NCBI RefSeq assembly: GCF_013009555.1
Contig: NZ_CP046176.1
Location: 4,805,501 to 4,869,500, forward strand
DNA length: 64,000 nucleotides
Reading direction: 5' to 3'
Source of the DNA: Phocaeicola dorei
Lineage (GTDB): Bacteria; Bacteroidota; Bacteroidia; Bacteroidales; Bacteroidaceae
Positions 24,789 to 32,289 of the stretch are shown piece after piece (the stretch's first letter is position 1; each line of letters starts with the position of its first letter). Under the pieces are notes generated by a model. The model had not been told where the DNA came from. It ran no database searches and saw nothing but the letters and a program-made list of their open reading frames with translations. The translations under genes were made by a program, and so were the position numbers.

Positions 24789-24827
24789 AAAGCAGACCTC
24801 GGATTCTCTGTTCTGAAGTCTGCTTTT
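24787..24827 (-). terminator. Terminator downstream of the DUF4120-like gene
   Basis: AAAAGCAGAC pairs with GTCTGCTTTT, giving a U-run on the minus strand. Its flanks (ATGACCGAAAAGC and GCTTTTTCATT on the minus strand) are shared with the terminator at 25173-25213. Confidence 0.8.
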
Positions 24828-24852
24828 CGGTCATTGTCAAGTTTCATGTTTT

Positions 24853-25143
24853 TCAGGTATGTATCTGCCATCCGTGGAACGGCTGCAATGTTACGGCAAA
24901 CGACCTGTCAGGTATTCCATGATAGAGCAGACCTCCTACGATACCTATTCTTCCATCAGCATAATGCTGGGTAAAGCCGAACGAGTATGGGGCATGGTCA
25001 TAGTAGAGTGAAATCTCACTGGGATAGTCAGGATTCCCTTCCCAACTCTTCAACCGTTCCAAGCACTTTTGAAGTGAGGTGTCACCAATGGATTCGGCAT
25101 AGCGCTTTACGTTCTCGAAATGTTCTTCATTCAGGATTTTCAT
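24853..25143 (-). CDS. Small conserved protein (DUF4120-like), monocistronic
   Basis: A 96-residue protein: MKILNEEHFENVKRYAES, then LYYDHAPYSFGF and the C-terminus QPFHGWQIHT. The pattern matches my recollection of DUF4120 from Bacteroides mobile elements; function unknown. It is isolated between two look-alike terminators, so it should be transcribed alone. Confidence 0.75.
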   Translation of the reverse strand: MKILNEEHFENVKRYAESIGDTSLQKCLERLKSWEGNPDYPSEISLYYDHAPYSFGFTQHYADGRIGIVGGLLYHGIPDRSFAVTLQPFHGWQIHT

Positions 25144-25172
25144 AACTTTGGTGTTTTATCTGTTAAACAATG

Positions 25173-25213
25173 AAAAAGCGAACTCCGGCTTTTCAGCACT
25201 GGAGTTCGCTTTT
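25173..25213 (-). terminator. Terminator of the six-gene accessory operon
   Basis: AAAAGCGAACTCC pairs with GGAGTTCGCTTTT. It lies 25 bases beyond the stop of the 25238-25735 gene and has the same flanking bases as the terminator at 24787-24827. Confidence 0.8.
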
Positions 25214-25237
25214 CGGTCATACTTGAATTCCATGTCG

Positions 25238-25735
25238 TCAAATAAAGGGTAAGTCGGTATCTTCCAGCATGGGCGCGAGCATCCGGCACATTTCGTAAGA
25301 CGCTTGATTTCGGCTGTCAATCCGGCACGACTCACGTTTTGCCATGGCGATGATACATGCCTTTATTGTTTTGAAAAATGTCTGTTCCAAGGTCTTATGG
25401 AAAAACGGGAGTGTCTCTGCAAAACGTTCGGGACTGAATCCCGTATCATTCAGTGCCTGTTCCAGTGCCTTTGCCGCCTTATACTCCCGGCTTTGTTCCA
25501 ACCGTTCCGGTAAACCTCCGGACTGCGCTATATGGAGCTGGCGTTCCAGTTCGGTAACGGCTGCCGAGAGCAACAGCTTGATGGCATCCGGATTTCCGAT
25601 GCCGAATTTCCGGTTGTCGGTTGTGTGAAATTCGATCAGGTTTACAGAGCCGTTCTCCTGAAGATTTCTGTAGTGCGTCAGGTTCTCACCCAGCATCTTT
25701 GTTCTTTGATTATCCATAGTTTTATTCATTTTCAA
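25238..25735 (-). CDS. Unknown helical ICE protein
   Basis: A 165-residue, mainly helical soluble protein. Leucine- and alanine-rich stretches around residues 55-110 could form coiled coil. No family recognised. The first residues (MKMNKTMDNQ) offer several starts. Last gene of the six-gene leftward operon, 24 bases after its neighbour. Confidence 0.68.
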   Translation of the reverse strand: MKMNKTMDNQRTKMLGENLTHYRNLQENGSVNLIEFHTTDNRKFGIGNPDAIKLLLSAAVTELERQLHIAQSGGLPERLEQSREYKAAKALEQALNDTGFSPERFAETLPFFHKTLEQTFFKTIKACIIAMAKRESCRIDSRNQASYEMCRMLAPMLEDTDLPFI

Positions 25736-25759
25736 GATGTGTAAAAGACTCGTCTGTTT

Positions 25760-26740
25760 TCAGTCAATCCAAAACGTGCCGCAATGCGGACATTTGGTAC
25801 CGCATGGGAAGCTGTTTATATAATAGGTATCTCTGTGACGTTTATGGTTCATGTCTCCAAAAGTACATCCGCCTTCCCGAAACCTTTTTTCATAAAGAGC
25901 TTCCTGCTTCTGATATTCATTTATGTGACTCTTCTGCAAAGTGACTTCCAGAGGCATCATTCCGGTTTCCCAACGGGTGGAATCACACCAGCTGTTCAAC
26001 AACCCGCAAATTTCATTCGCATAGGAATAATGTACCTGAGAATCCACAAAAAGATTGTCCCTGTAGAACGGAAGGGTGATGTCAGTCTGAAGACTTACAT
26101 GATACCCCGCACCATTCCGGCTGTCTACAATAGCAACAATGACACCTCCATAGAATCGGATGCGCTTGAAATCATGTGAAGTATCTCCCGTAATCAGTCT
26201 GGAGAATATGGCATTGAAATAGATGCGGAGTTCGCCACCGTACGGAGCATTGACCAGAAGTTCATGGAGTTCATCGGTAAACAGCCCTTCCTTCAGTTGA
26301 AGCGCTCGTCTGATTTTACGAAGAGAGACCGTTTCGGATTCTCCGCGCCCACAGCCTCCGTACACATAGCCCTCGATTTCGACTCCAAGGGAGTAGAACA
26401 TATTGGTTACAGCGGAATTGTCTATCAGTTCTTCTGCCGGATCGGTATTGTTCCGTTCGTAAAGCAGGTCTTTTATCTTCTCCTCATGTCGGATATATTC
26501 GGCGGATTTCCCGTCCGCTTCCATCTCATTCCGTATCTCCGAGAGATACCCTTGCAGGTTGTCATGTTCCTGATCGGCATACCACTCCAGGATTTGTTCT
26601 TCCAATGGACCGAGACTGTTCCGACGGATGCACTGCTCCTGCAAATCATCATGGCTGTCCAAATTCTCCCGGTAGTCCACGTAATAGAGGCTGACCGAAT
26701 GAGGAACATAGTCCGTCCAGGATTGTTTTTCCTTCTTCAT
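25760..26740 (-). CDS. Unknown ICE protein with C-terminal CPHCG
   Basis: A 326-residue acidic protein, not recognised. A glycine-rich GGCGRGESE segment lies near residue 130, and a CGTKCPHCG pair of cysteine knuckles lies at the very C-terminus, a possible zinc site. Its start overlaps the stop of the upstream gene (ATGA-type). Confidence 0.7.
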   Translation of the reverse strand: MKKEKQSWTDYVPHSVSLYYVDYRENLDSHDDLQEQCIRRNSLGPLEEQILEWYADQEHDNLQGYLSEIRNEMEADGKSAEYIRHEEKIKDLLYERNNTDPAEELIDNSAVTNMFYSLGVEIEGYVYGGCGRGESETVSLRKIRRALQLKEGLFTDELHELLVNAPYGGELRIYFNAIFSRLITGDTSHDFKRIRFYGGVIVAIVDSRNGAGYHVSLQTDITLPFYRDNLFVDSQVHYSYANEICGLLNSWCDSTRWETGMMPLEVTLQKSHINEYQKQEALYEKRFREGGCTFGDMNHKRHRDTYYINSFPCGTKCPHCGTFWID

Positions 26741-27102
26741 ACCGCTTCCTCCTCTGTCTTTAATGTTGTCACATCATCCACTCCGTTGACGGGCGGCAAA
26801 CAATCTATGATATATGACAGATGTCCGGCAAAGGCTTCATCCGGCTGGAAGTTTACCTCATTCCCGTATTCATTCTCTACACCATAGAGGCGCAAGTTGC
26901 CGTTCTCGATGGTAACCCTGCAAATCAGCACATCAGCCGGAGCCGGTTGTACGCTGCCTGTATTGACAGCAATGACGGGGCATTCCCCATCATTGCTGTT
27001 CCATTCATAGGAAGCTCCATGCAGTTCTATGGCTGCATACAATTCCCTGTATTCCATTTCTTTGATAGCCCTTATCCGGGCGTAAAAGTCTGTATGGTTC
27101 AT
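26737..27102 (-). CDS. Small unknown ICE protein
   Basis: A 121-residue protein beginning MNHTDFYARIRAIKEMEYRE. Beta-rich, with GNLRLYGVENEYGNEVNF; no known motif. The frame is open to 27171, but the extra residues are Cys/Phe/Pro-rich and implausible. It overlaps the next gene by 4 bases. Confidence 0.7.
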   Translation of the reverse strand: MNHTDFYARIRAIKEMEYRELYAAIELHGASYEWNSNDGECPVIAVNTGSVQPAPADVLICRVTIENGNLRLYGVENEYGNEVNFQPDEAFAGHLSYIIDCLPPVNGVDDVTTLKTEEEAV

Positions 27103-27177
27103 ATTGCGTTTTTTTGTTGGATTTCTGATACATGTGCAGAATGGAAACCCTGCCGGGAACCCATCCTGCATACTGAT

Positions 27178-28071
27178 TCAAGCCTGCACTTCCTTCTTTT
27201 CCATTCTGATGCTCCGCAGCTTGTACAGCAGGTAATGGAACAGTTCCAGGTCGTAGATGCGGTAAAAGAACTTTTCCCCTGTTTCTTTGACCGTTCCGGC
27301 GAAAGACACAGACTCTCGGTTGGTGGGATATTGCAGAAAATCCCCGTTTGCTGACAGGGTATGTCTGTTTTGCACCACTCTTTCCAGGAATCTGCCCATA
27401 TCGTCGTTTCCCTCATAGCCGGAGAAGTAGAGGAAATGATGGCGGCGCAAGCTTTGGAGAACCCTGGTTGTTTTCTGTCTTGCATCCTTGCCGGAGGATT
27501 CGTCCGTACCTTTCACCAGGTTGCAGATGAATTTCTTCTCTCCATTTTTGTCAAGGAACAGATATGGGACTATAACTGTGAAACTATGCCGTGTATGGTC
27601 AAATATTCCCATTGGTTTTTCTTTGAGGATGCCGCCTTTGAATGTGACCTTCCGGTAATGTCTGTCCATTTGCTGTTCCAAATCCTTTCTTGGTGTGTTC
27701 ACGGAACGCAGCCCCGTAAAATACCGTCCGTCTATCCGGAAGCAGAACCGGTGAATGCCGGCATGATACGGCTCGCTCATGAAAAAGAAATTCCGGGTGT
27801 GCCGGATGGGTGGCTGGGTGTCCATATAGTCAAAATAGTCCTCTTCCGTAATTTCACAGAACGGGGCGCAGAGAGACTGCAGGTGGATCTGCATTTTTTT
27901 GCAGATGGCATTCCCGGGCACGGCAATGAGGCTGGGGTTATTTTCCCTTTCCCTCAATTCTTCCAGTGTTTCGTGACCATAATCACTATGTATCCCATCA
28001 GACATGACGGTCAGGCAACTGCCGTCAAAGCAACGTGAATCAATGATGAATCTCAAATTGTCGTTTTTCAT
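27178..28071 (-). CDS. Unknown ICE protein, about 300 residues
   Basis: Not recognised. The N-terminal half has HETLEELRERENNPSLIAV, the C-terminal half FYRIYDLELFHYLLYKLRS. No signal peptide, membrane segment or catalytic signature seen. It starts 3 bases after the upstream stop, indicating tight coupling within the six-gene operon. Confidence 0.7.
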   Translation of the reverse strand: MKNDNLRFIIDSRCFDGSCLTVMSDGIHSDYGHETLEELRERENNPSLIAVPGNAICKKMQIHLQSLCAPFCEITEEDYFDYMDTQPPIRHTRNFFFMSEPYHAGIHRFCFRIDGRYFTGLRSVNTPRKDLEQQMDRHYRKVTFKGGILKEKPMGIFDHTRHSFTVIVPYLFLDKNGEKKFICNLVKGTDESSGKDARQKTTRVLQSLRRHHFLYFSGYEGNDDMGRFLERVVQNRHTLSANGDFLQYPTNRESVSFAGTVKETGEKFFYRIYDLELFHYLLYKLRSIRMEKKEVQA

Positions 28072-28074
28072 GGC

Positions 28075-29208
28075 TCAGATGTTTTGAAGGTCCAACAATC
28101 TTTTTGCGGCACCGAGAGCATTGGAGGTAAGCTGCCGTTGCCATGCCTTGTTTTTGGGTGACCAGCGGAATCCGGAGGATTTCAGTTCCTTTCGTCTGCT
28201 GTCTTCGGGAATCCTGTCAAACAGGATCTGAAGGCGGTCTTCCCCATAGTTCCATACAAGTGTTCCGCCCTCGAACGGCACTTCCTTGTTTTCCCGGCTT
28301 TGCATCGCTTTCAGCTTTTCGCGCATCCGTTCCGCCAGTTCCGGCAATTGGAAGAATTTGTTTCTCGGTGTGATGACGGGTTTCTTCACCCTTGCGTTAT
28401 ATTCGGAAATGAAGTCCACGGCCCTACGGACGATTTCCACTTCCCCGTGATTGGCCAGGGTGGATACCTTGTTCAGGATGCTGCTGACAAACAGGGCACG
28501 GCTATAGCCCCGGCATTGTCCGGTATCAATCCCATGGATGGTGTCGGCGCTGCTCTTGATGTCGCGTTTGAGCGTCTGCCATGCCTTTTCCTGTTTCTCT
28601 TCCTCCGGTCGTGCGGCTTCCTTTTTCCGTCTGATGGTTTCAAGAACTTTTTTCCGCCAATTGCGGAATTCTTCGTAACAGTTCTGATAGCTTCTGTTCG
28701 TTTTTTCCTGCCTGTAGTAATCAAATCCGCTCCGTCCCGTCACCATCGGGTTGGCACAGTGGGAGAGGACCGAGAGCTGGGCGGACAACTTCTGCCGGTA
28801 GGCGGCGATGTATGTATCCCCTTCCTCTTCCGGCATGAGTTGCAGGTCGTTGTGCAGCTCCTCTCCGTAAATCATGATGTCCGTCTCGCCGCGAATCTCC
28901 GGATTGAAGGAACTCCAGGCGTATGCGTCGCAAGCCTGTTTCCACATATCATCCAGATAGCCCGGATGTTTGAATGCTACGGCTTGCCAGTCTTTGAAAT
29001 CCCTGGAATGCAATTCATTGCGATCTTCCGGATTTCCGTACAGGTGTACATAGTTGCCCGTTCCATGATGCTCCTTTCTGAAATGGAACGGTACGGGGGG
29101 ATAGTCCGTACCTTTTTTCCGGATCATCGTGACCCTGTGTGCATTCTCTATGGTAAGGTCTGCTACTTGCTCTTCGCAGACCTTTGCTGTTGTTTCATTC
29201 ATAATCAT
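28075..29208 (-). CDS. Unknown ICE protein with C-terminal SPKNKAWQRQLT domain
   Basis: A 377-residue charged protein. Its C-terminal 60 residues (VWNYGEDRLQILF, then GFRWSPKNKAWQRQLT) are a module I recall at the ends of several plasmid and ICE proteins of unknown role. The central part contains a helical, Lys/Glu-rich linker around residues 180-220. Second gene of the six-gene operon, 14 bases after its neighbour. Confidence 0.72.
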   Translation of the reverse strand: MIMNETTAKVCEEQVADLTIENAHRVTMIRKKGTDYPPVPFHFRKEHHGTGNYVHLYGNPEDRNELHSRDFKDWQAVAFKHPGYLDDMWKQACDAYAWSSFNPEIRGETDIMIYGEELHNDLQLMPEEEGDTYIAAYRQKLSAQLSVLSHCANPMVTGRSGFDYYRQEKTNRSYQNCYEEFRNWRKKVLETIRRKKEAARPEEEKQEKAWQTLKRDIKSSADTIHGIDTGQCRGYSRALFVSSILNKVSTLANHGEVEIVRRAVDFISEYNARVKKPVITPRNKFFQLPELAERMREKLKAMQSRENKEVPFEGGTLVWNYGEDRLQILFDRIPEDSRRKELKSSGFRWSPKNKAWQRQLTSNALGAAKRLLDLQNI

Positions 29209-29222
29209 TACTTTTTTAAATG

Positions 29223-29498
29223 TCAGCCGTAAATCATTTCTTCCAGTTCATCGTCCGTCAACAGGCGGATCTCTTCGTCCGAACAATAGTAAGCGATTTC
29301 TTCGTCCAAATCGAATGCTGCCGGATCAAGGCTTCTGATGCCATCCAGCAGTTCCTGTTCCAGTCTTTCTACGGAAACCAGATAGTTCCCATCTTTGCCT
29401 TGCACTTCCCGTGCAGGATAGCTCATTTCCCGATAAACCAACATCGTCATTTCCGGATTGGCTTCCTGCTGTCCTTTGCTTGTCGTCTTTCTGTTCAT
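29223..29498 (-). CDS. Small acidic protein heading the six-gene operon
   Basis: A 91-residue protein with a strongly acidic C-terminal half (DLDEEIAYYCSDEEIRLLTDDELEE). Acidic proteins of this size on mobile DNA can be DNA mimics or antirestriction factors, but there is no direct evidence here. It is the first gene after structured element B. Confidence 0.68.
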   Translation of the reverse strand: MNRKTTSKGQQEANPEMTMLVYREMSYPAREVQGKDGNYLVSVERLEQELLDGIRSLDPAAFDLDEEIAYYCSDEEIRLLTDDELEEMIYG

Positions 29499-29568
29499 AC
29501 CTTTATTTTTTAAAGTTTGACATGATCGGCTCCATGGAGCCGGATTTTCGTTTTCTTACTTGCCGGGC

Positions 29569-29716
29569 TGTCCTTTGTCGGGGATTGAGCAAGGCTTGGC
29601 AAAAGAAAATACCGCAGCGAAGCGAGGATGATTTTCTTTTAGTCAACCAGCCCCTGAAAGGGGCCGCCTTGCGCAATCAACCCGACAAATGGCTATATTT
29701 GCAGGTAAGAAATTGA
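29569..29716. ncRNA. Structured repeat element, copy B
   Basis: The same fold as 24642-24788. P1 is TCGGGGATTGAGCAAGGC (29578-29595) with 29666-29685. P2 is TTGGCAAAAGAAAAT (29596-29610) with 29631-29646. P3 is GCCCC/GGGGC (29650-29664). The 20-base P2 loop and P3 are identical to copy A, while stem differences are paired. Near its right end TATATTTG (29694-29701) matches a plus-strand promoter box. A palindrome CGGCTCC-at-GGAGCCG (29527-29542) lies between it and the operon start at 29498. Confidence 0.7.
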
Positions 29717-29750
29717 AAGGACGGCAGGATATTGTGAATTATAGATTACA

Positions 29751-29779
29751 AAAAAAGCCATCCCTAGGGGGACGGCTTA
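29751..29779 (-). terminator. Integrase terminator
   Basis: On the minus strand GCCGTCCC-ccta-GGGATGGC is followed by TTTTTTT. It lies 18 bases beyond the integrase stop. Confidence 0.8.
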
Positions 29780-29797
29780 ATGACTGAATTTGTATAC

Positions 29798-31075
29798 TTA
29801 TTGTGCAAGACGCTCCTTCACGTTGTTCATTGCTTCTTTCAGGCTGCTGTTCATGACCCGTGCATAATGCTGTGTCATACGTGTGGAGGCATGGCCGAGC
29901 ATGACGGAAACATCTTGAAGAGGCACATTGTTGGCAAGCGTGACCGTAGTCCCGAAAGTGTGACGGGCTACATGCGTGGTCAGATTCTTCTTAATGCCGC
30001 AGAAATCGGCTATTTCCTTGAGGTAGCTGTTCATCTTCTGATTACACATGACGGGCAAACAGCATCCTTTCTTAATGCAGGTCGGATGTTCCTTGTATTT
30101 CTCCAATATGGCCAGGGGTACGGGCAGCAATGGAATATTGCTGATGGAAGAGGCCTTCCTACGGTGTTCCAATTTGACCCTTCCTTTTCTTATCCACCAG
30201 TCTCCGAGATTGTCCTGTACCAGATTCTCTTTGTTCAGACTGGCAACATCGGAGAATGCCAGACCGGTGAAACACGCGAAGACAAAGACATCCCTGACCA
30301 GTTCAAGCCGTGGAATGGTGAATTTCTTTTTCATTACGGTCTGCAACTCGTCATAGGTCAGGAATACCGGATCGGTCTCGTCCTGCTCCATCTTGTAGCC
30401 GTAAAAGGGATTCTTGCGTATCCATTCCTTTGCCAATGCCATATTGGTAAATTTCTTGAAGCATTTCATATAACGGACTATGGTGTTCCGGCACAACCCC
30501 GCCTCCGTTTTCAGGTAGATGTCAAACGCACGGATGAACTCCGGTGTCAGCTCATGGAAAGTGACATCCTCCTTTCCGTAATAAGAGGGGATGAGCAGCT
30601 GTAATTTCTTCACCACGTTCTTATACCGGTTGATCGTGACGGGAGAGTAGTCTATACCCGCCAATGTTTCCATTTCCTTGATGCCTTCCCTCATGGTGCC
30701 GAGCAGTGTACGCATTTCGGTGTCTTTCCCGAAAACACGTTTAAGAATCAGTTTTGGGGTAATCAAGGCCTGTTCCAATACCAGTTCCTTGTGTTTTTCC
30801 AAGGCGCGTGCGTGCAGTTCAGCAATATAGGCGTTCAGTGCCACTGATGCCCTGTCCCTGCCTTTACTGCATCCTTTGGCGGCGTTCCATAAGTTCAGGG
30901 GTACGCTTCTTTGGATACGTACATCGTCATAGTCTCCATTGATGGTTATCCGCATCAATACCGGTGCCTCACCGTTTTTCAACAATTTCGTTTTAAGCAC
31001 GAAAAACAGAATGTTCATTGTTCCTTGTTTCATCACTTTTGTTTTTTGAGGTGTTACATTCAATTGTTTCGTCAA
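29798..31075 (-). CDS. ICE tyrosine recombinase (IntDOT-type integrase)
   Basis: A 425-residue site-specific recombinase that would excise and integrate the element. An arm-binding N-terminal domain and a SAM-like core-binding domain precede the catalytic domain. Visible catalytic residues are His368 and Arg371 (HVARHTF), His395 (MLGHAST) and the nucleophile Tyr404 (QHYARV). The position of the usual first arginine reads TGLAFSDV, without Arg, as is also known for IntDOT. A start at an internal ATG (MKQGT) is possible. It is the last ICE gene before the tRNA genes. Confidence 0.93.
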   Translation of the reverse strand: MTKQLNVTPQKTKVMKQGTMNILFFVLKTKLLKNGEAPVLMRITINGDYDDVRIQRSVPLNLWNAAKGCSKGRDRASVALNAYIAELHARALEKHKELVLEQALITPKLILKRVFGKDTEMRTLLGTMREGIKEMETLAGIDYSPVTINRYKNVVKKLQLLIPSYYGKEDVTFHELTPEFIRAFDIYLKTEAGLCRNTIVRYMKCFKKFTNMALAKEWIRKNPFYGYKMEQDETDPVFLTYDELQTVMKKKFTIPRLELVRDVFVFACFTGLAFSDVASLNKENLVQDNLGDWWIRKGRVKLEHRRKASSISNIPLLPVPLAILEKYKEHPTCIKKGCCLPVMCNQKMNSYLKEIADFCGIKKNLTTHVARHTFGTTVTLANNVPLQDVSVMLGHASTRMTQHYARVMNSSLKEAMNNVKERLAQ

Positions 31076-31435
31076 AACCGGATGGCATGAGGACGTGGAG
31101 CGAAATGTTAAATTCGGTGGCTTTTTTGAGGGACTTGTGGAAAAGCCATAAAAATCCCATTTTTCTCAGGTTCGAATTGCCTTTTGTATCCCGGGTTCGA
31201 TTCCTTTTTTTTATCCCGATGGGAAATACCGAATTTTTAAATTTCTTTCACTTTTTCGACTTCATCCGGTCATGTGTGCAAAATTACTTTTTCACACCGG
31301 AGATTGAAATTGTCAAACAGCTGAAAAACAATGAAGTATGGTGCATATTTATGGCTTTTTCAAAAGCCTTAAAAAAAGCCACTGAATTGGCAAAGTCCAA
31401 CTTCACAAATATGTAGCGGAATGCGTAGTGAGGGT
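31076..31435. other. ICE end and junction region, no gene
   Basis: About 360 bases without a convincing gene. It holds two TGGCTTTT/AAAAGCC-type hairpins (about 31118-31148 and 31353-31368), two T-arm-like motifs (GGTTCGAATTGCC and GGGTTCGATTCC near 31170-31205), and the candidate attachment core at 31278-31287. Confidence 0.55.
31278..31287 (-). other. Candidate attachment-site core (GTAATTTTGC)
   Basis: On the minus strand this fits GTANNTTTGC, the core consensus I recall for CTnDOT attB sites. It is flanked by GTGTG (31274-31278) and CACAC (31293-31297) with CCGG on both outer sides, so it has an inverted-repeat setting as expected for a tyrosine recombinase. It could alternatively be a minus-strand promoter box for int (TAATTTTG). 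The matching site at the other end is outside the window. Confidence 0.4.
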
Positions 31436-31474
31436 AAAAAAAAGAACCCTTGAACTATCTCTAATTCAAGGGTT
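31436..31474 (-). terminator. tRNA-Phe terminator
   Basis: AACCCTTGAA pairs perfectly with TTCAAGGGTT, with eight T on the minus strand after it. It follows the tRNA-Phe 3' end by about 30 bases. Confidence 0.85.
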
Positions 31475-31506
31475 TTCATGTGTGAAAAGCATTTATGTAC
31501 TTTCTT

Positions 31507-31582
31507 TGGTGGTGCCACCAGGAATCGAACCGGGGACACAAGGATTTTCAGTCCTTTGCTCTACCAACTGAGCTATGGCACC
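31507..31582 (-). tRNA. tRNA-Phe (GAA)
   Basis: A 76-nt cloverleaf with acceptor stem GGTGCCA/TGGCACC, D-arm GCTCAGTTGGTAGAGC, anticodon GAA in loop CTGAAAA, T-arm CCCGGTTCGATTCCTGG-like, and encoded CCA at the 3' end. Its 3' end faces the ICE. Confidence 0.97.
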
Positions 31583-31657
31583 AAGTCAGTGGTTAAGCAC
31601 ATAGGAACTTACTTCTCAGCACATTCAATAAAAAACTTAGCTTCTCGTTTGTGGTTG

Positions 31658-31688
31658 CAAAGGTAGACATATTTTTTGATTCTACAAA
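31658..31688 (-). promoter_or_regulatory. tRNA-Phe promoter
   Basis: On the minus strand TTTG (31688-31685), 19 bases, then TACCTTTG (31665-31658): a full match to the Bacteroides TTTG/TAnnTTTG consensus. Confidence 0.8.
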
Positions 31689-31716
31689 TTTTCTACAAAT
31701 TTTCTGTGAAATTCTT

Positions 31717-31745
31717 TTTGATTTCAAAAAAATGCCTTACCTTTG
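31717..31745 (+). promoter_or_regulatory. tRNA-Pro promoter
   Basis: TTTG (31717-31720), 17 bases, then TACCTTTG (31738-31745), 17 bases before the tRNA. Confidence 0.75.
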
Positions 31746-31762
31746 CACTCGCAAAACAGAAA

Positions 31763-31835
31763 CGGAATGTAGCGCAGTTGGTAGCGCACTACGTTCGGGA
31801 CGTAGGGGTCGGGCGTTCGAGTCGCCTCATTCCGA
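31763..31835 (+). tRNA. tRNA-Pro (CGG)
   Basis: Acceptor stem CGGAATG/CATTCCG, anticodon stem CTACG/CGTAG around loop TTCGGGA (anticodon CGG), T-arm with GTTCGAGTC. CCA is not encoded. An open frame running through this gene is spurious. Confidence 0.95.
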
Positions 31836-31850
31836 CACTGTAAAGGATAA

Positions 31851-31886
31851 GAGGGTGTATCGTAATGAACGATGCACTCCTTTTTT
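31851..31886 (+). terminator. tRNA-Pro terminator
   Basis: GGGTGTATCGT pairs with ACGATGCACTC (one G-T pair), followed by a six-T run. Confidence 0.8.
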
Positions 31887-32289
31887 CATCATGCCCTATA
31901 GTAACCAGTTAACTGAAATGAAGACTTATCCAAGAATTATGAGAAAAGATTATTCGAGAATTCTTGCCCGATTTCAAAAAGTTACATTTTTCCCTACCAT
32001 AGTAGTTGGAATCCTGATACAAGTTCTGCCGGATCCTGCACCAAGTTCTGTGAAATCTTGTGCCAAGTTCTGCCTCACGACCTCACTCTTCCAGTGAAAA
32101 GACTAAATATTTACTTTTAGAAATAATAAAGAAAAATATAGATAGCGCTCCAGTTCTGCCACAACCGCCAATCGGGAGGGAACGGCAAACCAATGTCCTA
32201 AAGCATAAAACCTCTGCGGTTAATAAAAGGCCGGTTACCCCATTACATGAAGTAACCAGCCATCCATTATCCTGTTACCTAGTTAATTA
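31887..32289. other. Non-coding stretch with a 22-bp tandem repeat
   Basis: Apart from the repeat at 32009-32074 and a weak GGTTAC/GTAACC hairpin (32233-32257), which may end the hydrolase transcript, nothing recognisable is present. Confidence 0.5.
32009..32074. repeat. Three 22-bp tandem repeats
   Basis: Three adjacent 22-bp units sharing ATCYTG...CAAGTTCTG. AAGTTCTG starts at 32021, 32043 and 32065, an exact 22-base period. A fourth, isolated CAGTTCTGCC lies near 32150. Confidence 0.8.

Noticed and set aside
24584-24871. Leftward 95-residue reading frame through structured element A
   Set aside because: The frame is not preserved in copy B because of indels, and the element's differences conserve base pairing and not codons.
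24853-25213. Tiny peptides starting ATGACCGAAAAGC at both twin terminators
   Set aside because: The conserved bases are terminator flanks; the encoded residues diverge and overlap the hairpin stems.
29411-29716. Rightward 101-residue frame through structured element B
   Set aside because: Antisense to the 29223-29498 gene and not conserved in copy A.
32009-32074. CRISPR array or attachment direct repeats
   Set aside because: Three contiguous 22-bp units without spacers and no matching copy seen at the ICE end in this window.
31651-32097. Reading frame of 148 codons across tRNA-Pro
   Set aside because: It includes the whole tRNA and its terminator; no protein-like composition.
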